Positions 41,649-51,516 of a DNA stretch of 64,000 nt are shown in pieces (position 1 is the first letter of the stretch; every line of letters begins with the position of its first letter). A program made the translations under genes and the position numbers. Below the pieces are notes generated by a model. It saw nothing but the letters and a program-made list of their open reading frames with translations. It was not told the DNA's origin and did not search any database. This DNA comes from Devosia sp. (GTDB lineage: Bacteria > Pseudomonadota > Alphaproteobacteria > Rhizobiales > Devosiaceae). Location: NCBI GenBank assembly GCA_017794705.1, contig CP051235.1, forward strand, positions 2,233,010 to 2,297,009. Reading direction: 5' to 3'.

Positions 41649-43262
41649 CTAGTCGGTGAACCACCAGCGGCTGGCAGCGCGGGCACCGTCGCTTTCCCAG
41701 CTCGGGGCCAGGTTCTCCGGCGTGCCGACGTTGGAACGTGACGCATAGACAAAGTTGTTGAAGAACGGGATGATGGTGCCGCCATCATCGCGGGCCAACA
41801 GGGCCATCTCGCGATACATCTCGGCACGGCGCTCTTCGTTCAGTTCGCCCTTGGCTTGAAGCAGCAGTTCATTGAACCGCTCGTTCTGCCAATGGCTTTC
41901 GTTCCAGGCCGCATCGTCCTTATAGGCGAGCGTATACATCACGTCCGGCGTCGGGCGAGCGCCCCAGGACACAAGCGTAAACGGCTTCACCAGCCAGACG
42001 TCGGAATAATAGCCGTCATTCGGCTCACGCACGACGTTGACGTTGATCCCGGCCTCGCGGGCGTGTTCCGCATAAAGAACGGCCATGTCCACGGCACCGG
42101 CCGACACACTGTCAGCAGTGGAAAGATTGACCGTCAGGCCCTCGGCACCTGCCCTTTGCAGGAGCGAACGCGCCTGCTCCGGATCGTACTCGCGCTGCGG
42201 AATGTCATCCGGCCAGTAAGGCTGGGCCGGCGAGTGGTGGAAGTCGTTGGCCTTGGTGGCGGCACCAAAGAAGATCTTTTCGATGATGTCGTCCCGGTTG
42301 ATGGCCAGCTTCAGTGCGTTGCGCACGTCGACATTGTCATAAGGCGCGGTGTCGCAGAACATCGGCATGGTGATGGCCGCGGCGGACGGCACGTTCTGCA
42401 GCTTCAGGTCCGGATTGCGTTCCATCAGTGCCATGGTCTTGAGATCAATCTGCGACACGGAATCCACATCGCCGGTGATCAGTGCGGTCTGGCGGGCGTT
42501 CGGATCGTTCAAGGTGATCATTTCGACGCGGTCAAACCAGGCGCCTTCGCCGTGCCAGTTTTCGTTGCGGACCAGCGAGAACTGGACGCCGAATTCACCG
42601 GACTCGATGACGTAGGGGCCCGAACCGTCGCCGGACTGCCAGTCAATCGTGCCATCGTCGTTGGCCGGACAGATGGCCAAGTGATAGTCCGTCAGCAGCC
42701 ACGGGAAGTCGGCATTGCCGCCCGACAGCGTGACAACCACCGTGTTGTCGCCATCGGCTGTAATATCAACGACATCCGCCATAAGAGACTTGGCGGCCGA
42801 TGTGGACGCGTCTCCACGGTGGTGGTTCAACGAGGCGATCACGTCGGCTGCAACAACCTTGTTGCCCGAAATGCCGAAGGTCGCGTTCTCGTTCAGCCTG
42901 AAGGTCCACTGAGACGCATCCTCCGATGCCTCCCACTCGGTGGCAAGGTCACCGCCCAGCGAACCGTCGCCATTGATCTGGGTCATAAAGGAGCGGTGGG
43001 TGTGGGCGAGGAAAATCATCACGCGGGTCACGTAGGTGCCCGGATCGTGGGTGTCGCCGGTGTTGCCGTCATGGATGCCCCAGCGGAATGTTCCGCCGCG
43101 CTTGGCTTCCTGGGCAAAGGCGTTGGTGGTCCAAAGACCGGTGGCTGCCGAGGCGGTGAAGCCGGCGGCCATGGAGTACTGCATGAAGTTGCGGCGCGAT
43201 ATGCGCCCCATGCGAGCTTCTTGCGCAATACGGTCCATAAGGTTCGGGTTCTTCTTTGACAT
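41649..43262 (-). CDS. ABC importer extracellular solute-binding protein (family 5, Tat signal)
   Basis: About 537 residues from the ATG at 43262 with GGGAGAA upstream. A Tat signal, ISRRNFMQYSMAAGF, near residue 21 exports it folded. The mature part has the SBP_bac_5 pattern: GTFRWGIHDGNTGD, then DLATEWEASEDASQWTFRLNENATF and later NVDVRNALKLAINRDDII. It captures the substrate in the periplasm for the permeases encoded downstream. First gene of the operon; its promoter is in the AT-rich intergenic region upstream. Confidence 0.94.
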   Translation of the reverse strand: MSKKNPNLMDRIAQEARMGRISRRNFMQYSMAAGFTASAATGLWTTNAFAQEAKRGGTFRWGIHDGNTGDTHDPGTYVTRVMIFLAHTHRSFMTQINGDGSLGGDLATEWEASEDASQWTFRLNENATFGISGNKVVAADVIASLNHHRGDASTSAAKSLMADVVDITADGDNTVVVTLSGGNADFPWLLTDYHLAICPANDDGTIDWQSGDGSGPYVIESGEFGVQFSLVRNENWHGEGAWFDRVEMITLNDPNARQTALITGDVDSVSQIDLKTMALMERNPDLKLQNVPSAAAITMPMFCDTAPYDNVDVRNALKLAINRDDIIEKIFFGAATKANDFHHSPAQPYWPDDIPQREYDPEQARSLLQRAGAEGLTVNLSTADSVSAGAVDMAVLYAEHAREAGINVNVVREPNDGYYSDVWLVKPFTLVSWGARPTPDVMYTLAYKDDAAWNESHWQNERFNELLLQAKGELNEERRAEMYREMALLARDDGGTIIPFFNNFVYASRSNVGTPENLAPSWESDGARAASRWWFTD

Positions 43263-44041
43263 GTGTTCTCCCTGGATTTCGTTTCGCAAGCCTCGCCTGG
43301 TTGACGGGACTTCCAAAAATAATTGCACCATCCCGCAGCAGACAAAGTCTACTGAAGGATCGATGGATATAAAAATACACAATATGACTGTGCAATCTAC
43401 CCCAATTTCGTCACAATTTTACTACCAGGTTGACCCGCTAATCTGATCAATTTCAAGAGTTTTTCATGTAAGAAGCGTCTGAAATTCAAATATCCAAGTT
43501 AAATTATAGTTTCTCTATCTCGCCCAAACCTTTCTTTATCAGTTGTCCCGTGACGTACCTGTGTTCAATTGGACCGATTCGTGAGACTGTCTCACTAGAG
43601 ATTGCAGACTTCATATATTGCAGTCATTTTTGCATCAAATATATGCAAGCATATCTGATATTGATACTGAAGTTGAGAATCTCATACTGTCACAATCTGG
43701 AATGTAAAGAGAATTAATGTGCCATTTATCGGAGATTCTGGGCGAATACTTATAGATAATTTATTATGATCAATAGAATGGGGCCCACGTTCGACTGCCC
43801 GGAATCGGACGGTTTGTTTGAATGGCTGTCTCGGCAAGGCGAACTCCCACACTCCTTCGGGGTGTGACCTGCCCTCATGATCTACGTGTTGGCTGCGTGG
43901 ACCCGATGAAGAGGCAGAGGACGTGCTCCTGGAAAAACCCGTGCCTTGCGGGGGAAATTCTTGCACTCTGCGCCTCCTGCAATTGACAAGCGGCGACCTC
44001 CGCGTGAGATGATTGCGCTGACAAAGTGCGAGGAGATTTCA
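43263..44041. promoter_or_regulatory. 779-bp AT-rich divergent intergenic region with palindromes
   Basis: No credible gene is seen between the binding-protein gene and the enolase-superfamily gene, both of which start here. The base composition is clearly more AT-rich than its surroundings. Two perfect palindromes stand out: GTGAGAC-T-GTCTCAC (43581-43595) and ATATGC-AA-GCATAT (43641-43654). These could be operators for a regulator not encoded in the window. A small RNA cannot be excluded. Confidence 0.45.
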
Positions 44042-45241
44042 GTGAAGATTACAGACATCAAGTGTGCCGTGATCGCCAGTTCACCGGTGATCCGGATCAC
44101 TACCGATGAAGGCATTACCGGGTGGAGCCAGATCGAGGCGCCCAAGCCATACATTCAGCCGATCGTGTTACAGCTGAAAGACTGGCTGGTTGGGCAGGAC
44201 CCGCGCAATGTCGAGCGGGTGATGAAGCGTATTCGGGTGCGCGGCGGCTTCAAGCCCTGGGGCTCTGCCGTCAGCGCCATCGAACACGCACTTTGGGATA
44301 TCGCCGGGAAAGCGGCGAATGTGCCCGTCTATCGGCTGCTTGGCGGCAAAGTCCGTGACCAGGTCCGCACCTACCGGACGCTCTATCATCACGAAGTCGG
44401 CGTCGGGCATACGCCGGAGGACTATGTGCGTTGGGCCGAATACGGCATGGCACTGCCGGAAGGCTTCACCATGTTCAAGCTGCCGACTTCGTTTCACTCA
44501 TCCATGGTCAGGGACTTCGACGGGTTTCACTATGGCGAGGTCCAGGAGGATGCGCCCTATCCTTATCCGCACAAGGGATTGATGAGCGAGGACGGGTTCA
44601 ATCATCTTGTCGACTGCGTGGCGGCGGCAAAAGACACGCTGGGATCTGCCTACGGGCTGGCCGTCGATGCCGGCCCGGGCTATCTGGCCCATGATGCCTT
44701 GCGCTTCGCCAAGGCCGTCGAGGATCTGCACCTGTTGTGGATCGAGGACATGATCACCGGCGACTATTCGCCGTTCGTCAATCCGGATGTCTATCGCGAC
44801 GTAACCCACGCCACGACGACGCCCATCCACACCGGCGAACAGATCTATCTCAGGCAGAATTACAAGGCGTTGATCGAAAGCCATGCCGTGAACGTCATCG
44901 GTCCGGATCCTTGCGACATCGGTGGCATTGCCGAGTTGAAATGGGTGGCTGAGCATGCCGATCTGCATGGGATCGCCATGGCGCCGCATGGCACGGCCAA
45001 TGGCATTTTCGGGTTGGCGGCGCTGATCCAGATGTGCGCCTCCTTGCCGGACAATCTGATTGCGTTCGAGTATCCGGCGCGATTCGAACCGTTCTGGTAT
45101 GACATCACCGAAGGGTTTGATGGCGTGCCCGTCAAAAATGGCCTGATCGATGTGCCCGACCGGCCCGGCATGGGCGTCAACTTCATCGAAAAGGAAGCGA
45201 GGAAACACCTGAGCGAAGGTGACGCCGACTTCTTCGACTAA
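44042..45241 (+). CDS. mandelate racemase/muconate lactonizing enzyme-family (enolase superfamily) dehydratase
   Basis: 399 residues from a GTG at 44042 with GGAG at 44032-44035; the frame is open upstream to 43946. Metal ligands are Asp209 (VDAGPG), Glu235 (WIED) and Glu266 (TGEQ); Lys146 and His316 (APHGT) are the likely acid/base residues. This fits a sugar-acid dehydratase of the mandelate racemase subgroup, acting on aldonic acids in the cytoplasm. Which sugar acid cannot be told. The uronate-dehydrogenase-like and IlvD/Edd genes downstream support a sugar-acid route. Confidence 0.9.
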   Translation: MKITDIKCAVIASSPVIRITTDEGITGWSQIEAPKPYIQPIVLQLKDWLVGQDPRNVERVMKRIRVRGGFKPWGSAVSAIEHALWDIAGKAANVPVYRLLGGKVRDQVRTYRTLYHHEVGVGHTPEDYVRWAEYGMALPEGFTMFKLPTSFHSSMVRDFDGFHYGEVQEDAPYPYPHKGLMSEDGFNHLVDCVAAAKDTLGSAYGLAVDAGPGYLAHDALRFAKAVEDLHLLWIEDMITGDYSPFVNPDVYRDVTHATTTPIHTGEQIYLRQNYKALIESHAVNVIGPDPCDIGGIAELKWVAEHADLHGIAMAPHGTANGIFGLAALIQMCASLPDNLIAFEYPARFEPFWYDITEGFDGVPVKNGLIDVPDRPGMGVNFIEKEARKHLSEGDADFFD

Positions 45242-45251
45242 GTGGCGAACA

Positions 45252-45272
45252 AGGGCGGCGACTTGCCGCCCT
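45252..45272. terminator. hairpin between convergent genes
   Basis: Stem AGGGCGGC (45252-45259) and GCCGCCCT (45265-45272) with a five-base loop lies in the 42-base space between the convergent dehydratase and M81 peptidase genes. It lacks a T-run on either side, so it may work as a Rho-assisted or bidirectional stop. Confidence 0.5.
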
Positions 45273-45283
45273 CAATGGCCGGC

Positions 45284-46741
45284 CTAGTCCTCAGACCAGG
45301 GATAGAGCGATTTCGGCAATCGCTTCCAGGGCAGGCTTTTGAGATCGGACTGGCCGGGCCCCGGCGTATCAGCGCGCACCACAGCAGAAGCGATGGGCGC
45401 GAAATATTGAAAGTTCGAAGCCGTCTTGACGACGGCGATCTTGTGCTTTTTCGGCTCGACGCCAAAAACTGAATAGGCAGCGGGCAGGTTGCCCCCGACA
45501 CCCCGCTTCTCGGTGACCAGCAGCGTGACATTGCCGGTATCCAGAATGGCGGCTTGGCCGAAATCAACAATCGGTTGCTGATCATAGCCGATATCCAGCG
45601 GACCGCCGCCGATGGCCGTCACGGTGCCGTTCACTTCAACAGGGTCGTAGAAGCCGGAGAGTTCCGCGCCGACCTCAAGAGTGACATTCGTGCCGGGACC
45701 CGCCTCGTTCAATTGCCGGGCTGCCTTCGGTGAGACGACTGGCACGAGCGCCTTGCCGCCGAACTCGGAATTGAGAAGCGCTTGAAGCAGCACAGTGCTG
45801 TCGCCCGCGGTGCCGCCAAATACAGTGTCGCCGGTGTCGCTGAGCACGACCAGTCCATCAAGGGCAGCGGCCCTGGCGATGGCCTCGTCCACCGGTAGAG
45901 CGGTCTGATGCTGGAACTCCGCGCGAAGTTCCCATGCGAGGTCAGCGAGTTCCTGCGACAGTTCTTGTGCCAGTTCAGGCAAATTGTTTGTAACCACCAG
46001 AGCCGCCCAACCCGCGTCGGGCAGATCAAGCCAGGGCTGCATCGGAAATGTCGAGGCGCTGAGAACTCCCGGTCGGCCTTCAATTTCGCGTGCGCGATCG
46101 AACCATTGTTTCATCGGACCACCAGAGGTCAGGAATTGTTCCTGATGAGACAGCATCGGGATATGCCGCCATGCCATTGCGGGTTGCGTCTTGCCCTCCA
46201 GCATCGGCATCAGCAGACGGGCGGCCAGTTGCCCGGTTTCGAAAGGATTGTGCGGTTGGTCGCGGTGCGCCACCAGCGCGTCGACGCTCTCGACCATTTG
46301 CTCGGTCAAAACGCCGTGGTGATCCAGACTGAGAACAATAGGTACGTCAGGCCCCAGAATGGAGCGGCAAAGCGCCGCCTGGGCACCTTCCACATCGTCG
46401 ACACCTTCGGCCGCGCAGGCGCCGTGCAAATGCAGCGCAAGCGCGTCGATGCGACCGGCACTTTCCAGACCTTGCCGGATGTGACGAAGGAAATAGTCAT
46501 GCGCCTCCTTGTCGAGGCGCCCTCCGGCGGTTGCGAGCGCGCGGAGAATGGGGACAATTTCGATGTCAGCGCGGCCGGTCATTTCACTGAGGAAGCCACC
46601 GGTCTGGCCATGCTTGATCGACAAGACCTCGACGCCGTGAAACAGGCCGAACGCCTCGAAGTCGGATGTCCGGGTGGGCACCGGGTTGAAATCATTGGTT
46701 TCCTGAGAGACCTGAATGAGGGCGATGCGAAATCTGGCCAA
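45284..46741 (-). CDS. M81-family metallopeptidase (MlrC-like)
   Basis: 485 residues. The zinc-ligand regions of the MlrC family are visible: QETNDFNP near residue 12, SLDHHGVLTEQM near residue 135 and AHRDQPHNPFETG near residue 155. The C-terminal MlrC domain has VVLSDTGDTVFGGTAGDST. MlrC cleaves linear microcystin products, but most bacterial relatives sit in amide or sugar-amine catabolic clusters and their substrates are unknown. It is divergent from the aminotransferase gene, with which it probably shares a pathway. Confidence 0.9.
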   Translation of the reverse strand: MARFRIALIQVSQETNDFNPVPTRTSDFEAFGLFHGVEVLSIKHGQTGGFLSEMTGRADIEIVPILRALATAGGRLDKEAHDYFLRHIRQGLESAGRIDALALHLHGACAAEGVDDVEGAQAALCRSILGPDVPIVLSLDHHGVLTEQMVESVDALVAHRDQPHNPFETGQLAARLLMPMLEGKTQPAMAWRHIPMLSHQEQFLTSGGPMKQWFDRAREIEGRPGVLSASTFPMQPWLDLPDAGWAALVVTNNLPELAQELSQELADLAWELRAEFQHQTALPVDEAIARAAALDGLVVLSDTGDTVFGGTAGDSTVLLQALLNSEFGGKALVPVVSPKAARQLNEAGPGTNVTLEVGAELSGFYDPVEVNGTVTAIGGGPLDIGYDQQPIVDFGQAAILDTGNVTLLVTEKRGVGGNLPAAYSVFGVEPKKHKIAVVKTASNFQYFAPIASAVVRADTPGPGQSDLKSLPWKRLPKSLYPWSED

Positions 46742-46893
46742 AGGCGTTTCCTTTCCAGCGGATCAGAGGCATGACGCGCCTGACGGAAGACACTCTAGCG
46801 CATTTGACAGCGCAAACAATTCTTGTCGGTGAGTGCTTTACACGGGCGTCATCCTGTCAGAGTCTGAAGCTGCGAGTCCCGGGGGAGGCGGAT

Positions 46894-48183
46894 GTGCAAG
46901 AGTTGAAGTTCGAGAAGTCCAGAGCGCTGATCGAAAGCTATTCCACGTTGATTGCAGGCGGGGTGAATTCCAACTTCCGGCTCGGCATGGCGCCAGGCCC
47001 TCTGGTCTTCGAGCGTGGGGAGGGACCCTACCTGTTTGATGCCGATGGCAACCGGTTGATCGACTATTACGGCGGCATGGGTGCGATGGTGCTCGGACAT
47101 AGCCCCCAGGTCGTGCGGGACGCGGTTAAAAAACAGGTCGACGAGGGCATTCTGTTCGCCGGACAGTCGCCTCTTGAATATGAAGCCGCTGAAATCCTCA
47201 GCGCACGTATTCCTTCGGCGGAAAGGGTGAGGTTCGGATCTTCGGGATCAGAAGTCGCACAGGCCGCGATCAGGCTCAGCCGTGCGGTGACCGGCCGCCG
47301 GACGATCATCAAGTTCGAGGGGCATTATCACGGCTGGTTCGACAACATTTTGTGGTCCGCAGCTCCTGCCGCTGAAGACCCCACAAGCGTGCCCGTCGCT
47401 GGCTCGCGAGGTCAGCCGGCTCTGGCCGAGGGCGAACTTGAGGTGATGGGCTGGAACGATTTGGCCGCTTTAGAGGGGCGACTGACCGAGGGCGATGTCG
47501 CGGCCGTCATCATGGAACCGGCTATGTGCAACCAGGGCGCCATTGCGCCAAAACAGGGCTATCTACAGGGCGTCCGGGCGGCCTGTGAAGCAAACGGCAC
47601 ATTGTTGATTTTCGACGAGGTCATCACCGGATTTCGGCTGTCGGACGGTGGTGCACAAAAGCGCTACGGAGTAACGCCCGATCTTTCGATCTTTGCCAAG
47701 GCGATTGCGAACGGGTTCCCAGTTGCAGCGCTTGTAGGCCGGGGTGACCTGCTTGATGAGTTCACCAAGGGTGTGCTGCACGGTGGGACGTTCAACGCGC
47801 AGCCGGTTGCCATGGCGGCGATGATTGCCACGCAGCAGCAATTGACGGCCGCACACTTCGACATCACCAGCCAGAAGGGTCTGGCGCTGCAGGATGGCAT
47901 ACGCGCGGCATTCAAAGACGCGGGGCTGGTGGCGCAGGTTGCGGGGTTTCCATTGGTGTTCCATGTTGCGTTCGGGCTTTCTGAGCCGGCCGTCAGTTAT
48001 CGCGACATCGTCAAGTCAAATCGCGCACTCTACCGAACGTTCGCCCTCGCCCTGCTCAAGCGCGGGGTGCGGGTGCTTGAGCGCGGGGCATGGTTTGTTT
48101 CCTCGGTGCATACGACTGAAGTAGTCCAGCAAACGATTGAGGCCGTACGATCTGCTGCAAGTGAAGTGGTCAAAGCACACTAA
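46894..48183 (+). CDS. class III PLP aminotransferase (glutamate-1-semialdehyde aminomutase-like)
   Basis: 429 residues from a GTG at 46894 with GGGAGG five bases upstream; the frame is open to 46771. PLP signatures are GSSGSEVAQAAIRLSR (about 115-130), FEGHYHGWFD, DEVITGFR (241-248) and the Schiff-base Lys269 (SIFAKAIANGFP). It resembles HemL but such homologues in catabolic clusters act on other amines. It heads the plus-strand cluster with the SDR, IlvD/Edd and RraA genes. A role in deaminating the product of the M81 hydrolase is a reasonable inference. Confidence 0.9.
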   Translation: MQELKFEKSRALIESYSTLIAGGVNSNFRLGMAPGPLVFERGEGPYLFDADGNRLIDYYGGMGAMVLGHSPQVVRDAVKKQVDEGILFAGQSPLEYEAAEILSARIPSAERVRFGSSGSEVAQAAIRLSRAVTGRRTIIKFEGHYHGWFDNILWSAAPAAEDPTSVPVAGSRGQPALAEGELEVMGWNDLAALEGRLTEGDVAAVIMEPAMCNQGAIAPKQGYLQGVRAACEANGTLLIFDEVITGFRLSDGGAQKRYGVTPDLSIFAKAIANGFPVAALVGRGDLLDEFTKGVLHGGTFNAQPVAMAAMIATQQQLTAAHFDITSQKGLALQDGIRAAFKDAGLVAQVAGFPLVFHVAFGLSEPAVSYRDIVKSNRALYRTFALALLKRGVRVLERGAWFVSSVHTTEVVQQTIEAVRSAASEVVKAH

Positions 48184-48213
48184 AATGCCGAGAGTTCCGG
48201 TTTGGGAGAAAGC

Positions 48214-49062
48214 ATGAAGAAGACTGTTCTGATTACCGGTGCGGCAGGCAACCTGGGGTCCAAACTGGCGCCGGCGCTGGCGGATGAGTTTGACCTGCGA
48301 CTGACCGACATCCGCGCGGCAGACAATATCGTGGCGCTGGACCTGATTACTTATGACGACAGTTGGGGCGACCTGTTCAGGGGGGTCGACACCATCATCC
48401 ATTTCGGTGGTGAGCCGAGCCCTTATGCGAGCTGGGAGCGGGTGCACGCGGCAAACGTCGTGGGCACCAGCAATGTGTTGCTGGCCGCGAAACGGTTTGG
48501 GGTTCCCCGCGTGGCTCTGGCCAGTTCCAACCACGTCATGGGCGGCTACCGCTACATTCCCGAAACGGTCAGCAGCAAGCTTGCGCCGACGCCGCTGAAC
48601 CCCTACGGCGTGACCAAGCTGATCGGCGAGGAACTGGGACGTGCCTTCGTGGCGGAGACGGGTGGAGACTTTCTGGCTTGCCGGATCGGCAATATTCCGC
48701 GTGGTGACAATCCGCCCGGCAAACACCTCGGTGTGGGCACCTGGTGGCAGGAAATGTGGCTGTCGAACCGGGATTTCGTCGAAGCGTTCAGGCGTACGAT
48801 CCTGGCTGAACCGTTCGGGTTTCGCATTGCCAATTTCGTCTCCAACAACCCGGGAATGCGCTGGGACCTGACAGAGGGCGAAGAAGCCATCGGTTACGTG
48901 CCGCAGGATGGGTCTGCCGCCATTGCGGACGAGGAATCCGGACCTGAAGAAAAGAAGACGATTGAAGGGCGCTACAGTGCTGAAGAATGGCTAGAGCTGT
49001 TCGTGAGACAGACAGAAGGCGCAACTAAGTTTGGAGGCCCGCGGGGTGTCAGGTTCAAATAG
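48214..49062 (+). CDS. NAD-dependent extended SDR, uronate dehydrogenase-like
   Basis: 282 residues from the ATG at 48214 with GGGAGAAAG upstream. The NAD motif VLITGAAGNLGS starts at residue 4; DTIIHFGGEPSPYASWE and ASSNHVMGGYR resemble uronate dehydrogenases; the catalytic pair is in NPYGVTKLIGE (Tyr and Lys). It would oxidise a uronic acid or aldose to the lactone with NAD. The end overlaps the start of the dehydratase gene by 17 bases, which suggests consecutive steps (oxidation, then dehydration of the sugar acid). Confidence 0.88.
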   Translation: MKKTVLITGAAGNLGSKLAPALADEFDLRLTDIRAADNIVALDLITYDDSWGDLFRGVDTIIHFGGEPSPYASWERVHAANVVGTSNVLLAAKRFGVPRVALASSNHVMGGYRYIPETVSSKLAPTPLNPYGVTKLIGEELGRAFVAETGGDFLACRIGNIPRGDNPPGKHLGVGTWWQEMWLSNRDFVEAFRRTILAEPFGFRIANFVSNNPGMRWDLTEGEEAIGYVPQDGSAAIADEESGPEEKKTIEGRYSAEEWLELFVRQTEGATKFGGPRGVRFK

Positions 49063-50788
49063 GCTCAAACCAGAGGAATTGCGCAGCGCCCGCTGGTTTG
49101 CGCCCGACGATCTTCGGTCGTTTGGGCACCGCTCGCGGATGATGCAAATGGGCTATGCCGCCGAGGAATGGGCGGGCAAGCCGGTGATTGCGATCATAAA
49201 CACATGGTCAGATGCACAGCCGTGTCACGCGCATTTCAAGTCTCGGGTCGAGGACGTCAAACGCGGCATTCTGCAGGCGGGCGGCTTTCCCATGGAACTG
49301 CCGGCGTTGAGCCTGTCGGAAAGCTTTGTCAAACCGACAACCATGCTCTACCGCAACATGCTGGCGATGGAGACCGAAGAACTGTTGCGCTCACACCCGG
49401 CGGATGGCGCCGTGCTGATGGGCGGCTGCGACAAGACCACGCCGGGCCTGGTGATGGGCGCGACCAGTGCCGGACTGCCGATGATCTATTTTCCGGCAGG
49501 ACCCATGCTGCGCGGCCATTACAAGAAGGACGTGCTGGGCTCGGGATCGGATGCCTGGAAATACTGGGACGAGCGGCGCGCAGGCAACATCACCGACGAA
49601 CAGTGGCAGGGTGTTGAGGCGGGCATCGCCCGTTCCTACGGGCACTGCATGACGCTGGGTACCGCATCCACCATGACAGCGATTGCCGAGGCGCTGGGGC
49701 TGACCTTGCCTGGCGCCAGCTCCATCCCGGCAGCGGACGTCAATCATATCCGCATGGCCTCTGCGGTGGGCAGACGGGCGGTGGAAATGGTGTGGGACAG
49801 GCTCACGCCTGATCAGATCCTGACCCGGGCCGCCTTTGACAATGCCGTGACCGTAGCCATGGCAACCGGCTGTTCGACCAATGCGGTCATCCACCTGATC
49901 GCCATGGCGCGGCGGGCCGGCGTTGACCTGACCCTTGATGATCTGGATGCCGCCAGCCGTGTCACCCCGGTCATCGCCAACATCCGGCCCATCGGGAAGA
50001 CATACCTGATGGAAGACTTTTATTACGCCGGGGGATTGCGGGGGTTGATGGGCAACCTCAAGCCAAAGCTTGATCTGCAAACGATGACGGTCAGCGGCCA
50101 AAGGCTGGGCGAAACGCTGGAAGGCGCGGAAGTCTACAATGATGATGTCATCCGGCCACTTGAAAATCCGGTCTATGCCGAAGGCTCGCTGGCCATTCTA
50201 CGCGGCAACCTGGCGCCGGATGGCGCGGTGATCAAACCGGCGGCTTGTACGCCCGAGATGCTGCGACATGAGGGACCGGCGCTGGTGTTCGATTCCTATC
50301 CTGACATGAAGGCGGTGATCGACAGCGACGATCTTGAGGTGACCAGGGATACGGTCATGATCCTGCGAAATGTCGGGCCGATCGGCGGGCCGGGCATGCC
50401 CGAATGGGGCATGCTGCCCATCCCCAGGAAGCTCTTGAAACAGGGGGTGCGTGACATGGTGCGCATATCCGACGCCCGGATGAGCGGCACGTCGTACGGC
50501 GCCTGCATCCTGCATGCTGCGCCAGAGGCCGCGGTGGGGGCACCGCTGGCGCTCGTGCAAACCGGCGACATCATTCGGCTCGATGTGCCCAACCGAACCC
50601 TGGACATGCTGGTGAGTGACGAAGAGCTCGAGCGCCGCAGGGCGGCATGGGTCGCGCCGCCGCCGCACGCGGGCCGGGGATATCAACACATGTTCGGCCA
50701 GCACATTCTGCAGGCCGACAAAGGGTGCGACTTTGATTTTCTGGAAACCGGGTTCGGTGCGACAGCGCCCGAGCCGGACATTTATTGA
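49046..50788 (+). CDS. IlvD/Edd-family sugar-acid dehydratase
   Basis: 580 residues from a GTG at 49046 with GGAGG eight bases upstream (TTG at 49031 is less likely). [2Fe-2S] ligands are Cys60 (DAQPCHAH), Cys128 (MGGCDKTTPG) and Cys201 (YGHCMTLGTASTM); ATGCSTNAVIHL follows. The spacing matches pentonate dehydratases such as rhizobial L-arabinonate dehydratase rather than IlvD of valine synthesis, but the substrate is not certain. It dehydrates an aldonic acid to a 2-keto-3-deoxy acid, in line with the uronate-dehydrogenase-like gene before it. Confidence 0.93.
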   Translation: MSGSNRLKPEELRSARWFAPDDLRSFGHRSRMMQMGYAAEEWAGKPVIAIINTWSDAQPCHAHFKSRVEDVKRGILQAGGFPMELPALSLSESFVKPTTMLYRNMLAMETEELLRSHPADGAVLMGGCDKTTPGLVMGATSAGLPMIYFPAGPMLRGHYKKDVLGSGSDAWKYWDERRAGNITDEQWQGVEAGIARSYGHCMTLGTASTMTAIAEALGLTLPGASSIPAADVNHIRMASAVGRRAVEMVWDRLTPDQILTRAAFDNAVTVAMATGCSTNAVIHLIAMARRAGVDLTLDDLDAASRVTPVIANIRPIGKTYLMEDFYYAGGLRGLMGNLKPKLDLQTMTVSGQRLGETLEGAEVYNDDVIRPLENPVYAEGSLAILRGNLAPDGAVIKPAACTPEMLRHEGPALVFDSYPDMKAVIDSDDLEVTRDTVMILRNVGPIGGPGMPEWGMLPIPRKLLKQGVRDMVRISDARMSGTSYGACILHAAPEAAVGAPLALVQTGDIIRLDVPNRTLDMLVSDEELERRRAAWVAPPPHAGRGYQHMFGQHILQADKGCDFDFLETGFGATAPEPDIY

Positions 50789-50796
50789 GGAACGAG

Positions 50797-51516
50797 ATGA
50801 GCAGTCTTAAGCCGGAAACCCGCGCGAAACTGATGCATGTGTCGACTGCGACGCTGTCGACAGCGCTGTTCAAGCGCGGATTCAGTAACACCGTGCTGCA
50901 GGACGTGTTGCCACTGTCCACCAAGGGCCACAACATGGTCGGTCCGGCTTTTACCCTGCGCTACATTCCGGCGCGGGAAGACCTGAATGAAATCAGCGTT
51001 TTCCAGAACCCCGAGCATCCGCAACGGGCAGCGGTGGAACAATGTCCGGAAGGACATGTGTTTGTGGTCGACAGCCGCAAGGACCCGCGCGCGGCATCGG
51101 CGGGCAGTATTCTGGTGACCCGGCTGATGGTACGGGGCTGCGCCGGTGTGGTGACAGACGGCGGTTTTCGCGACAGTCCGGAAATCGCGGAGCTCGAGAT
51201 CCCGGCCTATCACAACCGTCCCTCGGCGCCGACCAACCTCATCCAGCACCAGGCGATCGAGATCAATGGCCCGATCGGGTGCGGGGATGTTCCTGTTTTC
51301 CCCGGAGACATTGTTGTGGGTGACGCCGAAGCAGTGTGCATCATTCCCGCACACATCGCCGACGAGATCGCCGACGAGGCGCACGAGATGACGGCCTTCG
51401 AGGATTTCGTGACAGAGCGGGTGCAAGCCGGGCAATCGATCATCGGGCTATATCCAGCCACGCACGAGGAAACCCGGACGGCGTTTGCGGAATGGCGCAA
51501 GGCCAACAACCGTTAG
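50797..51516 (+). CDS. RraA-family aldolase/decarboxylase-like protein
   Basis: 239 residues from the ATG at 50797, with GAGGAAC upstream, nine bases after the dehydratase. Family features are VSTATLSTALFKRG at the N-terminus, GCAGVVTDGGFRDSPEI (the conserved G-x-R-D metal/substrate motif) and PGDIVVGDAEAVCIIPA. Members cleave 4-hydroxy-2-oxo-acids or decarboxylate oxaloacetate; here it could split the 2-keto-3-deoxy acid made by the IlvD/Edd enzyme. It is not expected to regulate RNase E in this setting. Confidence 0.9.
   Translation: MSSLKPETRAKLMHVSTATLSTALFKRGFSNTVLQDVLPLSTKGHNMVGPAFTLRYIPAREDLNEISVFQNPEHPQRAAVEQCPEGHVFVVDSRKDPRAASAGSILVTRLMVRGCAGVVTDGGFRDSPEIAELEIPAYHNRPSAPTNLIQHQAIEINGPIGCGDVPVFPGDIVVGDAEAVCIIPAHIADEIADEAHEMTAFEDFVTERVQAGQSIIGLYPATHEETRTAFAEWRKANNR

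Noticed and set aside
41856..43259. 467-codon open frame on the plus strand opposite the binding-protein gene
   Set aside because: It mirrors the codon bias of the minus-strand SBP_bac_5 gene; the translation is rich in His, Arg and Val without any domain, and there is no ribosome site.
44498..45208. 236-codon frame opposite the enolase-superfamily gene
   Set aside because: Antisense shadow; the plus-strand frame carries all metal ligands.
46894..48183. HemL (glutamate-1-semialdehyde aminomutase) of heme synthesis
   Set aside because: The fold matches, but alphaproteobacteria generally make ALA through HemA synthase, and the neighbours are catabolic; left as class III aminotransferase.
49391..50101. 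236-codon frame opposite the IlvD/Edd gene
   Set aside because: Antisense shadow with no domain pattern.
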